Source of the DNA: Setomelanomma holmii
Taxonomy: Eukaryota; Ascomycota; Dothideomycetes; Pleosporales; Phaeosphaeriaceae
Length of the DNA stretch: 64,000 nt
Direction of reading: 5' to 3'
Assembly: GCA_010015745.1 (NCBI GenBank)
Contig: ML978279.1
Location: 24,481-88,480, forward strand
Shown: positions 53,717 to 63,109 of the stretch, one piece after another
Layout of the letters: each line of letters begins with the position of its first letter
Numbering within the stretch: the first letter of the stretch is position 1
Made by a program: the position numbers and the translations under genes
The notes under the pieces: generated by a model
What the model was told of the DNA's origin: nothing
What the model saw: only the letters and a program-made list of their open reading frames with translations
The model's database searches: none

Positions 53717-54247
53717 ATGCTGTGGGGTCGGACCTCACCCTCCCCTCAAATGGCGCAATCAACCGATCGAACTGCGCAGACCGACACCGACGGTCCCGAT
53801 CGTAACTTGACTACAATCGCCGCCGCTCCACTTGCACAACCGAGCAGCTCAGTATGTCAATCGCCAACTCCATCGTCGATCAGTCAACCCATCAGACCAA
53901 TACCTGAAGCCGTCAATTATGCTGTTCAGTGCCCTATCTGTGGCGCAACGTTCCGTCGGAAGTGCGATCTCAAATACGTTATATACCACTAAGCTGAGAT
54001 GTGCGCAGAAACTAATCATGATGATAGAGGCCACACATATCGCAGGCATGAACGACGCTACATCTGCGCAAGTTTGGGATGTACCCGCGCTTTCCACCTC
54101 AAGGCCGACCTTGAACGTCACAGTCCAACTCATCGAGCCCAGGACACGCGCCCCAGCTTCCAATGCTTCTTCGCCGGATGCGCCAGAACCTTCACGCGGA
54201 AGGACAACCTGTCTAGACATCTGACGAAACATAAGCAACGACCTTGA
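53717..54247 (+). CDS. C2H2 zinc-finger protein, structure uncertain (possible cluster regulator)
   Basis: The C-terminal part is clear: two consecutive fingers, YICASLGCTRAFHLKADL with H-x3-H and FQCFFAGCARTFTRKDNL with H-x3-H, ending in HKQRP. Upstream in another frame lies the start of a first finger, VQCPICGATFRRKCDLK. An intron ending in CGCAG at about 54047 probably joins the two parts. No donor restores the first finger exactly: the TAC-GTTATA donor is in the wrong phase, and the phase-compatible donor AA-GTGCGA removes the last finger residues. Either the first finger is lost, an exon is missing, or a base is lost. Fungal C2H2 proteins of this size are usually DNA-binding transcription factors. 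Its place 0.9 kb after the PKS makes a pathway regulator possible. The start at 53717 (alternative 53750) is tentative. Confidence 0.5.
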
Positions 54248-55390
54248 AACCGCGCTCTGCGCATACCTACTCTTGAGGATCTACCCTCCACTACCGTCGC
54301 TCATTATCCCTTCCGTTGTCTTTCCCCAATTCATGACCTCGTCAACAATACCTGAAAGTAATGTCGATCAAGATTGGCAGATTCTCTTTTCATTCGACAG
54401 GTGGTCTCCCGTGGTTTGTTTACATCTACAATCTTTTGTTTCGATCTTGACGCAAACTCGCAAATAGAACGGTATGGAGGTCAATAAATCCTTTCCGTTC
54501 TACACAATGCTCACACACTGCATCATCTGAATGTCGAGAGTATTCGGATACGGAGTCGCCTTCATTTATAATGCTGTCCTCGTGCCTGACCAGACGCCTT
54601 GAATGCATCGACATGCATTCGACTTGTATCACGCCAACTTTTACTGCTTTCTGTTGCAGAAAAAGCGTTCCGTTTCCTGTTCTCTCTCACAGCTCTCTCA
54701 TTCGCTTGCGAAAAGCCAGTGCTCGCAGAACCCTCGTACCGTGTCGGAGTAAGAACATGGACTTCTTGCTCCGCTCGTCATACGTCCTTCACGAGCTCAT
54801 CTATCATTGTCAACGTACTGAGCACACTCTTGACTTAGGGAAACATACCCCAGCCTTTACTCAGTACCATAATTTGCATTTTTGCCTTCCTTCTTGCTGA
54901 CCTCCGTTCTTCTAGCTCCCAACAATCTTCGTCAATGCCGCTATCGACAAGCTCACGATCGTGGAGAGAGGGAGAATGTAGACGCTGGGTGACGGCTCGC
55001 GAGACAAGCTGCCGATACTGAACTTCTCTACTGTGTTCCTCAACGCGCCGACTGGTAGAGATATGGTACTGGACAGGATCGTGAAGACAGAAACGGATGG
55101 GCGAAGGTTTATGTGCCAACATGACGAACCCTTGGTTGCGATGTCGAAAGTGGAGCAGTGCACGAGACACGAAAGACGCAGGGGGAAGCTCATATATGGG
55201 AGTCGCAAAGGCTGTTTGTAGGAGTGTCGCAGTATTCAATGTCGTCGCTGGAATTGCGATATGCATCTGCAAACAACGAATCCGTACCTTGCAATTCTTT
55301 CCACATCATCCATATGAACACTCTCTTCCAACTTCGCTATATACATCATCCAACCATGCTCGCCCATGTCGTCTATTCGAGACCACCACC
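54248..55390. other. Intergenic, weak small-protein signal only
   Basis: A minus-strand frame (54912-55208) ends in a hydrophobic segment, SVYILPLSTIVSLSIAALTK, like a GPI-attachment or membrane tail. No matching start with a signal peptide could be assembled, so no gene is called. Confidence 0.3.
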
Positions 55391-55991
55391 TCAAATTGAA
55401 GCGGCCTCGCCCAGTACACCACCATACCACACCATTGCGCCCAAGCCCACCAGATTGACCAAACTACTGACCGAATGTAGTATGGTGAACTTCCTATTCA
55501 GCGCCTGCATCTCCTTACTATGCGGCCCCTCATCATAGCTCTTCTTCCCATCCCTCGTCTCCTGATGTTTCCTCAATCGCATAATCTCCGTCGTTTGCGG
55601 ACCCACGTAGCCCAAATTCAGCACCGCTGTCACGAACATCGTGGTGATGAGGTAGGCGTTTAGCTTATCGTTTGACGTCGTCGGCTTGAGCGTTGTGGAC
55701 GATGTGAATGCGGACAACAGCGAGCGTGGATATGTGAGCCACATTGCCAACGGCGCGACGGATTGGAGCACGAAGTAGGGTGGGAAGATGGACTTTTGGA
55801 GCGTGGAAAATTGGGCGCGGGGGAGGGCGCGGTAGGCTACGACGCCGCCGATAAAGGATTGGAAAATTGTTGAGCCGAGGAGGGTTCCATAGCTGTTGTG
55901 GTCAGTTGTGGATCTGTGATCTATGGTTGTGGAAATGGTACCTGAGTAGATGGTAAGTCGCTGGGCTTTTGAAAGTGGATAGAGACGACAT
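55391..55991 (-). CDS. TMEM205-like (DUF4149) membrane protein
   Basis: Two exons, 55991-55942 and 55892-55391, flank a 49-nt intron (55893-55941). The product has 183 residues. The N-terminus joined across the intron is PATYHLLSYGTLLGSTIFQS, followed by FIGGVVAYRALPRAQFSTLQ, the typical DUF4149 beginning with a helix followed by a polar loop and FPPYFVLQSVAP. Later blocks are NAYLITTMFVTAVLNLGYVG and PQTTEIMRLRKHQETRDGKK. A final helix follows HSVSSLVNLVGLGAMVWYGG. The family is a four-helix membrane protein of unclear function; the human homolog TMEM205 is linked to platinum-drug resistance. The splice is required to give the family N-terminus, which supports the model. Confidence 0.87.
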
Positions 55992-56288
55992 GGCGATGAG
56001 CTCGTGCACTTCGTGATGATTATGGGAAAGGAAAGGACTAGTCTGCAGCTTTAACTTGTACAGATGTTCTACACTGAAAGACTTCAGGACGTCCAGTTAA
56101 GCCTCGGTTGTCAATGATCTCACGATTTCGGTCCGCCACGCGCCAGAGACCCTGCATATGCACGTCGCGCACCCCTGTCAGACTCTAGCGAGCCCCACGT
56201 TGCTGTCGTAGCTCCAAAAGTAAATCGCGACCCCAAAGATTTGGCGCGTCATTAGGCCTGCGATCATTTCCATACCACAACACACAGC

Positions 56289-57308
56289 ATGCCAATGCTT
56301 CTTCCATCTTTGATATCTCTGCGCCACCCAATCTCGCACAACCCTACGCCCGAGGACATCTTCGGCTCCACGCTCGGCAGTATCTTCACAGACGACTTGC
56401 AGAACCAACATGGCGATGATTCAGACACGGTCATAGTATACAGGAATACCAAGTATGGCGAGCTGGAGCTCAGGACTGCGGATGTCAATGGCGAAGATCA
56501 AAGGCGCAAGTTTGCGCATTACCTGTGGAATGCTGGCGTGTTGATGGGAGAGTTGGTGGGAGGACGACCAAAGAACCAGGATATTTGGGATGAGAGTGAG
56601 GGATCGACAAACGGTCAATGGTGGGTCGATGACGAAGGAGAGAAGAAGTGGAGCGTTGAGGGAGAGACGGTATTGGAACTGGGTGCAGGTGCGTTGGGAT
56701 GACGTAGCAAGACACACAACAAGAGATGGCTGATGGCAGATCAGGTGTAGGACTGGGTGGCATCATGAGTACGTTGGCAGGTGCGCAGGAGGTACAACTA
56801 CGATAAGTTTCTTATTGCTCTTGGCTCACAAGTTTAGATTGCCATCACCGACTACCCAGCGCCTCCTATCATCGAAGCCGTCAAAACCAATGTCGCGAAG
56901 AACTTGCCTGAAGGTCTACGTCCACGAGTGACCATGCACGGCCATCTGTGGGGTTCTACCACCACGCCCTTCGAAATCGGACACTCCCACAAGTACACCC
57001 GTATTCTTGCTGCAGATTGTCTCTGGATGCCATGGGAGCATGAGAACCTCGCGAAGTCGATGCTGCATTTTCTCCATGACAGCCCCGACGCGCGCATATT
57101 GTGTATAGCGGGGTTCCATACGGGGCGTGCAAAGGTAGCACCCTTCTTCGAGGAGGTAGTGCCCAATAACGGGCTAGCTATAGACGACATCTTCGAGATG
57201 AACGCGGACGGGAAGCGGCGAAATTGGGCGAAGGAGCGCGACGGCGGCCGCGAAGATATCGGCGAGCGGAAGAAGTGGCTCGTAGTAGCACGTCTAAAGC
57301 GTAAATAG
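56289..57308 (+). CDS. efm7: EFM7-type (Nnt1-like) eEF1A N-terminal methyltransferase
   Basis: Three exons: 56289-56688, 56745-56791 and 56838-57308, with introns of 56 and 46 nt. The product has 305 residues. It starts with a leader and EDIFGSTLGSIFTDDLQNQH. The SAM-binding motif I is spliced: VLELGAGVGLGGIMSTLAGA, followed by QEIAITDYPAPPIIEAVKTN. Then come GHLWGSTTTP, the DCLWMPWEHENLAKSM motif and a C-terminal ERKKWLVVARLKRK. This pattern fits family-16 methyltransferases of the Nnt1/EFM7 subfamily, which in yeast methylate the N-terminal Gly and Lys3 of translation elongation factor eEF1A. The exact target is inferred by homology. It converges on EFM4 with a single base between stop codons. 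Confidence 0.88.
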
Positions 57309-57309
57309 T

Positions 57310-58038
57310 TCAAGGCTCTTTCTGAAAGCAGAGCGTAACAACACTCGACCCGGTCTTGCCCCCAAATGTGAAGCTTGGATACTTGACCTTGCCAGCCAAC
57401 GTGAGCTGCCCGCCTCCGAACCAGGCGCGCAGCTCTTCTTCAGTCCAATTGCAACTCGTGATGAGGAGGCGCCCACCAGGCTTGATCAGTGGCTCGACGC
57501 GCTCGCGGTAGCCTTCGCAGATTCTGCGACCTTGTGCATCCGTGTCTTGCGACAAGCAGATAGCGTCGAATGTGCCCTTGTCAAGCACCACGTCGAAGCC
57601 ATCGCCCAGCCATGAACCGGGCGCCTGGCCTAGAATGTCCCATTCGTGCAACGCAATATCTTTGTAATCTTCGCCCTTGGTATCGCGGATTGTCTCTGCT
57701 AGCCTCACGCTTTGCTCCGAGTAGTCGACGCCAAGCATATTCCCGAGCCATGCATCCTCGCGCAGCGCGAATAGAAGGTGTCCATTGCCTGTCCCAAGGT
57801 CCAGAAAGCGCGTAGCGGCTCCTGCATTACCATTACCCTCTTCCTTGTGCAGTATGCCATCATCGCTCAGGTCCTCGAGGAACGCGAGCATGCGCTCCTC
57901 TGCGCCTGCATCGCTGAACCAAATTGTACCCTCGTCGGCGGTGTTGGCGGCGAAATTATCTCGCTCGGTTGTGTACGCCGTGTCCCAATATGACTTCTGA
58001 CCGAGGTCAGACGGTGTAAGGTGTGTTGGTGCTGCCAT
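57310..58038 (-). CDS. efm4: EFM4-type eEF1A lysine methyltransferase
   Basis: A single exon of 242 residues. Family features in order: LGQKSYWDTAYTTERDNF, IWFSDAGAEERMLAFL, the SAM-binding FLDLGTGNGHLLFALR, LGVDYSEQSVRLAETIR, the post-motif II block HEWDILGQAPGSWLGDGFDV, VLDKGTFDAICLS, VEPLIKPGGRLLITSCNWTE, and a C-terminal SSVVTLCFQKEP. The LDKGTFDAI and SCNWTEEEL blocks are diagnostic for the EFM4/METTL10 family. Yeast EFM4 methylates eEF1A at Lys316 in the cytosol. The gene is complete. The stop codon lies one base from that of EFM7 on the opposite strand. Confidence 0.92.
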   Translation of the reverse strand: MAAPTHLTPSDLGQKSYWDTAYTTERDNFAANTADEGTIWFSDAGAEERMLAFLEDLSDDGILHKEEGNGNAGAATRFLDLGTGNGHLLFALREDAWLGNMLGVDYSEQSVRLAETIRDTKGEDYKDIALHEWDILGQAPGSWLGDGFDVVLDKGTFDAICLSQDTDAQGRRICEGYRERVEPLIKPGGRLLITSCNWTEEELRAWFGGGQLTLAGKVKYPSFTFGGKTGSSVVTLCFQKEP

Positions 58039-58160
58039 TGTCGGACACTTGGCTACGCGATAGAAATATTTACGAACGAGTTGCGCGGAAAGTTTTGGCG
58101 GAGGAGTCGCGGGGATGCATGAGCGTGATGGGAAGTACGCCTTTGGTCTTTCTCTTTGCG

Positions 58161-59104
58161 CTAGTAGACTTTGACGAGTACACGGCGACCATACAGCTTC
58201 TCATAAGCACGAGCCTCCTCAGCGTTGAGCTTCTGGCCTAAACGACGCTTCTCGAGCATCGACGCCTTGACTTCAGCTCCCTTCTTCTTTCGCTGCTCCA
58301 GCTTGTCCTGCTTCTCCTGTTTCTGGGACTGGAACTTCCAGGCGCGCTGCTCCAACTCGTGCTCGATGTGTGCATCAGGTTTGGCCTTCGCTGCGCGCTT
58401 TGCCTCACGCTCTTGCAAGGCGGCTTGGCTCATTTGCTTGTAAGAACCGCGCTGAGCTGCGTTCTCCTTGCGCGCAACGACTTCGTAAACAGCCTGGGAA
58501 AGACGGGGGTTTAATTACCAGGTAGCGCTCGAAATCTGCACGGTTGGCGATCTTGTTCTCGTAGTACTTGATGCCGGTGTTGTACGCCATCTGCTTGTAG
58601 ATCTTGTCGCCGGGTGGTGTACGAACAGAGCCAATGGCCTCGACATCGGTAACCGTTGGCACCGTATTGATGACGCGCTTGAAGTAGAGGTCGAAGATGT
58701 TCTGCGTGAACGAGCCCATACCAAGGTACTCCGCCGCAGAGTGGAAGTGCAAGTCGACGTGCGTGTCTTCAGTGGGAAGAAGATCACCGACATACGAAGC
58801 CGACGTAACTTTGGTCATTAGGTAGATCAGGCGATTGACCTGTTCGAGATCGTAGTTTGCTGGCATTGCGATCGGCCGTCAACGAGCAGCTCTTCTGACT
58901 TGTTCGATGCTGCCTTGAAAATAGAAGTGGCAATGCGACGACCTTGTTGCCATCGTGGTCGACGATGTCGATAAACTGGCCCTGAGTGAGGAGGTGGCGG
59001 TATCGACGGCTCATGGCGCGCATGTAGCCTTGGCCGCCTGCGCCGTTGCTGGAAGATGGTGACGCGGAGCTGCGACCGCGCGATAAAAAAGAGGCTGGAA
59101 CCAT
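58161..59104 (-). pseudogene. Conserved-looking gene interrupted by three single-base frameshifts (unknown function)
   Basis: Protein-like sequence runs through three frames. The first part, from ATG 59104, includes SRRYRHLLTQGQFIDIVDHD. The next, in another frame, has ATSIFKAASNKSEELLVDGR. The third has MPANYDLEQVNRLIYLMTKV, DLHFHSAAEYLGMGSFTQNI, FDLYFKRVINTVPTVTDVEA and YNTGIKYYENKIANRADFER. The last, again shifted, has AVYEVVARKENAAQRGSYKQ, a Lys/Glu/Gln-rich helix and ends EEARAYEKLYGRRVLVKVY. Frame changes fall at about 58935 and 58867 (one base short each) and in a G5 run at 58505-58509 (one base too many). Splicing does not explain them: the only GT...AG candidates would be 25-29 nt. 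Either the gene is decaying or the assembly has errors. A 55-nt leader intron lies just upstream. I do not recognise the family. Confidence 0.6.
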
Positions 59105-59115
59105 CTTGCTTAACT

Positions 59116-59170
59116 CTATCAGCACGAATAGGAGAGACAGCGTTGCTTTTGCAAGTTAGGACAAACTTAC
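59116..59170 (-). other. Predicted 55-nt intron in the 5' leader of the frameshifted gene
   Basis: The sequence starts GTAAGT, has a CTAAC branch-like motif 10 nt in and a CTGATAG end. Its size equals that of other introns in the window. It ends 11 nt before the ATG at 59104 and shows that the locus was built as a normal transcribed gene. Confidence 0.55.
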
Positions 59171-59739
59171 AGCTGAGGAGAATTGAAAGATTATGTTCGG
59201 GCTTGATGGTTTACTGGTAGAGTCCAAACGGTGTTGCGAGAAGTCGGGCTAGTCAAGATGAGCCTCGTACGCCAGTTGCAGTCGCGAGTGAGAAGGTAGT
59301 GTGTGAGCTAGTAATTATAACGGAATTTAGTCGTAGACCAAGGGCTTGGCAGTGAAAGCAGATGATTGTGGACAATTGGTCACCTATGGATGTGCTCCTG
59401 GTCAGGAAATAGCAACATTCATTCATGCGTACGGAGTAAACCTATACAGGCGGGAGCACGGGATGTCTCCGACGTGCTGGAAGCATTCTTCCATTATATA
59501 GAATAGAGGCTTCGCCTTCTTCAAAGTATCTTGTATAAAAGACGAATTCTGGCGACAACATGTATCTAAGGTTATTCAGGGGCCTACAAGCTTTGTGCTT
59601 TCCTGACGCGGTTTCGTAAGCGCCGCGCACGATTATTGCACGACCTGGTGCTGGCGCAGGTCATCAGAAATCGATGCAGATGGCTGAGCCGAGTGGTGAC
59701 CAGGTTGAAGACGATATAATTTTGAAATTGGTATATACT
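59171..59739. other. Intergenic, nothing recognised
   Basis: It holds the promoter of the frameshifted gene and the 3' flank of the ferric reductase gene. Confidence 0.45.
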
Positions 59740-61912
59740 TCAAGCCCAGGAGAAATGCTCCGAATGCAAGTAAGCGCCACCAGACTTCGAGCCTTTGAGG
59801 ATATTCAGGTTTTCCATCGCAACAGCATTCCGCACATCGTTCTGCATTGTGTCTGGCCCGCACACATAGACGTTTAATGTTTGACCGCTCTCTGCCACAG
59901 CCAGTCCCTCTTCGTATATGATCGACGAAAGACCTGGTCTTCCGCCAAGTTCTTTACCTGGGACGCTGGCAATTTCTCCTCCAGCCTTGATCTCGATCTC
60001 GTCAGCTGAAGAGTTCGACGCGGATACGCGCGAAATCTCGATATCTGCAGACTTTGTCGAAACAGTAGCTTGCTGTTCAGCAGCGCCAGTCAGGTGAACT
60101 TGGACACCAAGTTCAGTGGACGAGTACGTGGCGGAACATCTCGATAGCAGATTCCCAACAGTGCGAAGAAACCAGATGCGGCTGTCGGTATCCCGTGTTG
60201 CAAGTATGACACGCAATGAAGTCGGCCCAGACCAGTTAATCTTTCCATGGCTGCCAGTGATTTGCTTCTCATGGTCGAAAGCCTTAAGGTCCTCCACATG
60301 CTCCTCAACATGGTCAGGCGAGCGACGCCTGCAGAAAAGTTCGATCATCGGCAGCATCCAACCCGCCCCCGAGCCGCCAGCGATGACGAGAAGTCGATCG
60401 CCATCATTGTGTCGTTGCATGTTGATGCCTCCGTATGGGCCGTCAACGAGTATTGGCACTGGTGCGCCAGGATATTTCTGAGCGTGGTTGTACATCTTTT
60501 TGGTCAAGCCGCCGCCTTGGCGTATGTAGAAGACCAGCTCTGATTGTTCGTCGGAACGTATCGATGGTAGAGAGCAAATGGTGAAGGGATGGGATGAAAG
60601 CGCCTGGAGACTGGTAAATCGCAAAAAACAATGCTGTCCTGGTTTCCATCTCATGTTGACTGCCGGAATGGTGAGTCGAATGAATCCATTGTCTTCGATG
60701 TGGATGTAGGCCTTTTGGGTGAAACCGTATTCGAACGCAGTTCTTAACCAGGGGTAGACGAAGCATGGAACGTACACGGCCGCTGTTGCGACGAAGTAAT
60801 GCCTGCCAGAAAGTTAGTCCCGTCGATATCAGCATTCAGTCAGGGAAACATACCAAGACGTGAGAGTCGCATCACAGTGCCAGAAGAAGACGATGACGAA
60901 TACCACAACGACAGCAAGATGGGCTGCCTTGAAAAACTCGTAGCTGACGTTACTAGGATCTGTTAGCCTTTGTGCCGGATTTAGGTCAAGGTACAGCACG
61001 TACCGGATGACACTATGCGAAGCGAAGGTAAGCCAGGCTTGGAGGATGAGCGCGACGATACCAGTCCAGTAGAATAATGTGCTCATCATCGTGACCTCCA
61101 TGACCATGTCATGCCATTTGATGTGATAGACGATGAACGGGAAGGTGTGCATGAGCGCAAGCAGGAAGAATGCATATGCGCTCCATCGGTGGAAGACCTG
61201 AATATTTTCATGCGAGACGCCCGTGACGAGCGTGATCCAATTCGTCTTGCTCGCGGTCGCGCTGCGTGTTGTCAGCAATGAGATAGTGCATGACTCGCGA
61301 GTAACTTACAAGACGAACGGCATGCAAGCCAGAGCCATCCATCCTGATCGAGTACCCAGTGGTGGCGACCCGCCGAAGTCCTCACTCGGCCAATAATACG
61401 GCTGTGGAATCAAGTCCATACCTGAGATGCATTGTATCAGCTTCGCTGTCCGAGACAGCTTTGATAGTTATCAATGCTTACAGAAGAAAAAGACGGTTCC
61501 GGAAGCCCCAAGGAGCAGGATGCCAACCGGTGCTGAACTCCATCGAAGCGCTTTGACATGGAAGCCACGGTACGACAAATACCGGACGACTGCAATCAAC
61601 TTCTGCCATATACGAGGGCCTCTGACTTTGCGATACCCTAGAATGTGCGAAGACACGACGTGGCCGATGATGAAAAGTCCGATCGTAGTCATGAAGAAGG
61701 CCACGGTCGGCAACGCGTAAACATAATCCGCAATGTACCTGTTCGATATCGAGTACTTAGCATATAATTTCGCTTTGCCAGAATACTATGTCTCACCAAA
61801 AGTGCCACCGCTGCGTGTACCATGCACAATCCTCCGCAGTGAAGCCATCGCAGGTGAAGTCACGGCTACCAGTCAAGGCCAGTGGGTAGTTTAGCCACGC
61901 CGACGACATCAT
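59740..61912 (-). CDS. Ferric/cupric reductase transmembrane component (FRE family)
   Basis: Six exons: 61912-61797, 61738-61482, 61421-61310, 61261-61004, 60952-60854 and 60802-59740, with introns of 48-60 nt. The product has 634 residues. The N-terminal part starts with MMSSAWLNYPLALTGSRDF and a cysteine pair, then the helix YALPTVAFFMTTIGLFIIGH. The heme-binding core has HENIQVFHRWSAYAFFLLAL with MHTFPF, and a later AAHLAVVVVFVIVFFWHCD, giving the bis-histidine pairs. Spliced exons give SHSVIRNVSYEFFK. The FAD-binding domain has RFTSLQALSSHPFTICSLPS, and the NAD-binding domain has LLVIAGGSGAGWMLPMIELF and a VYVCGPDTMQNDV end. The enzyme passes electrons from NADPH across the plasma membrane to reduce extracellular iron or copper. 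It is head-to-head with a Ctr copper transporter. The order of all exons follows family order. Confidence 0.95.
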
Positions 61913-62506
61913 CTTGGAGAGTAGGTTCGCGGCAGCGAGATGAATGTCCTATCTTTGCGCTTTCAAGGTGCGACAGTGGAGACAGAAGACGTCCAGACAA
62001 GACCACTCAAGACGGCTGGGTGACTTAAGCTTCACACAGACACAACCTTAACCCCGGCCGTGTTTCCGGAAAGCGGATCCTAAACATTCTCAACCCCACC
62101 ATCTCACACTCGATGGAACGCGAATTGTTGAGTTACATGAACGGCGATTGGTTGGTGTTGAGGATGAAGCTCAGAAAAGGCGGGTAACTTGCTCGGTGGG
62201 CGTGCGCTAAAGCGGTTGCGTCTCAGCCTAGTCCAGAAGTCGCCTAAGACGTGCCGTTCGAGCACGTTTGAGCAATTTAACATGATGCGTCGTGTGGCGA
62301 ATCTAACCGAGGGTCCCAACCGAACGGGTGCGACAAGACATTGAGCACGATGCTTATTTCCACGCCGTCAACCTTCAACCATATTTTCGGACCCAATTTA
62401 TCACTGTTCATCTATCGTAATTCGGTTCAGGGTCTTGTGTCACCCAAATCATCCTTTCACCTTCCACAACACCACTGAGATTTTGACAGACGCGGTCACT
62501 TCAGTC
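61913..62506. promoter_or_regulatory. Divergent promoter of ferric reductase and copper transporter
   Basis: The stretch separates opposed start codons by 594 bp. It contains TTGCTC at 62189-62194 and TTTGAGCAA at 62267-62275, both close to the TTTGCTCA-type copper-response element known from yeast Mac1. The match is partial and could be chance, but a shared copper or iron control would fit the gene pair. Confidence 0.5.
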
Positions 62507-63109
62507 ATGGATATGTCAATGTCAATGGACATGGCCGCAACTGCGACAAGTGGAATGGCGATGGCTTCTTCCTCGGGCATGTCCATGGCAACTTCGACTT
62601 CGACCTCCGATATGACGATGATGGGGATGGGAATGGATTCCATGGAAATGCTCTTCTTCACATCGACGACAACACCTCTCTGGTCATCGGCCTTCACCCC
62701 GCACAACGCAGGACAATATGCAGGAGTCTGCATCTTTCTTATTGTACTTTCGACCATCTTTCGAATGTTGCTGGCCGTTCGAGTCAATTTGTTCTCACTT
62801 CTGTCTGCCATTGAACGGCGATCGCACGGAGGTCTGGTTGCGCCTTATGCTATTGAAGGCAAGAAGACGATCCGACCCTGGAGAGCACGGGAAGCTCTCA
62901 TGACTTCGACACTGGATGTTATAATTGCGGGCGTAAGCTACTTACTGTAAGTACCAAATGGTTCATCGGCCAAGTGCTGTTGCTAATTGTTTTGTAGCAT
63001 GCTGGCGGTGATGACCCTGAATGTTGGGTATTTCTTGTCAATACTCGGAGGTGTATTTCTGGGCAGCATGTTTTGCGGTCGTTTGCTAGGCGACACTGTG
63101 GGACGTTGA
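62507..63109 (+). CDS. Ctr-type copper transporter
   Basis: Two exons, 62507-62946 and 62998-63109, flank a 51-nt intron. The product has 183 residues. The N-terminus is a methionine-rich copper-binding tail: MDMSMSMDMAATATSGMAMA and DMTMMGMGMDSMEMLFF. Helix 1 is AGVCIFLIVLSTIFRMLLA, followed by a cytosolic loop with RPWRAREALMTSTLDVII. Helix 2, spliced, has the essential MxxxM motif in YLLMLAVMTLNVGYFLS, and helix 3 carries GxxxG in LGGVFLGSMFCG. These are the defining Ctr motifs. Trimeric Ctr proteins import Cu(I) after reduction at the plasma membrane. The neighbour reductase would supply Cu(I). In-frame sequence upstream of the ATG lacks another ATG, so this start is preferred. Confidence 0.94.

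Noticed and set aside
54835..55272. Possible small secreted or GPI-anchored protein on the minus strand
   Set aside because: The hydrophobic C-terminus is suggestive, but the N-terminal frame differs and no signal peptide or intron could be placed convincingly.
58490..58520. A 25-nt GT...AG segment as an ultrashort intron
   Set aside because: It is too short for known fungal splicing, and removing a single base from the adjacent G5 run gives a more natural protein sequence (KPRLSQAVYEVV).
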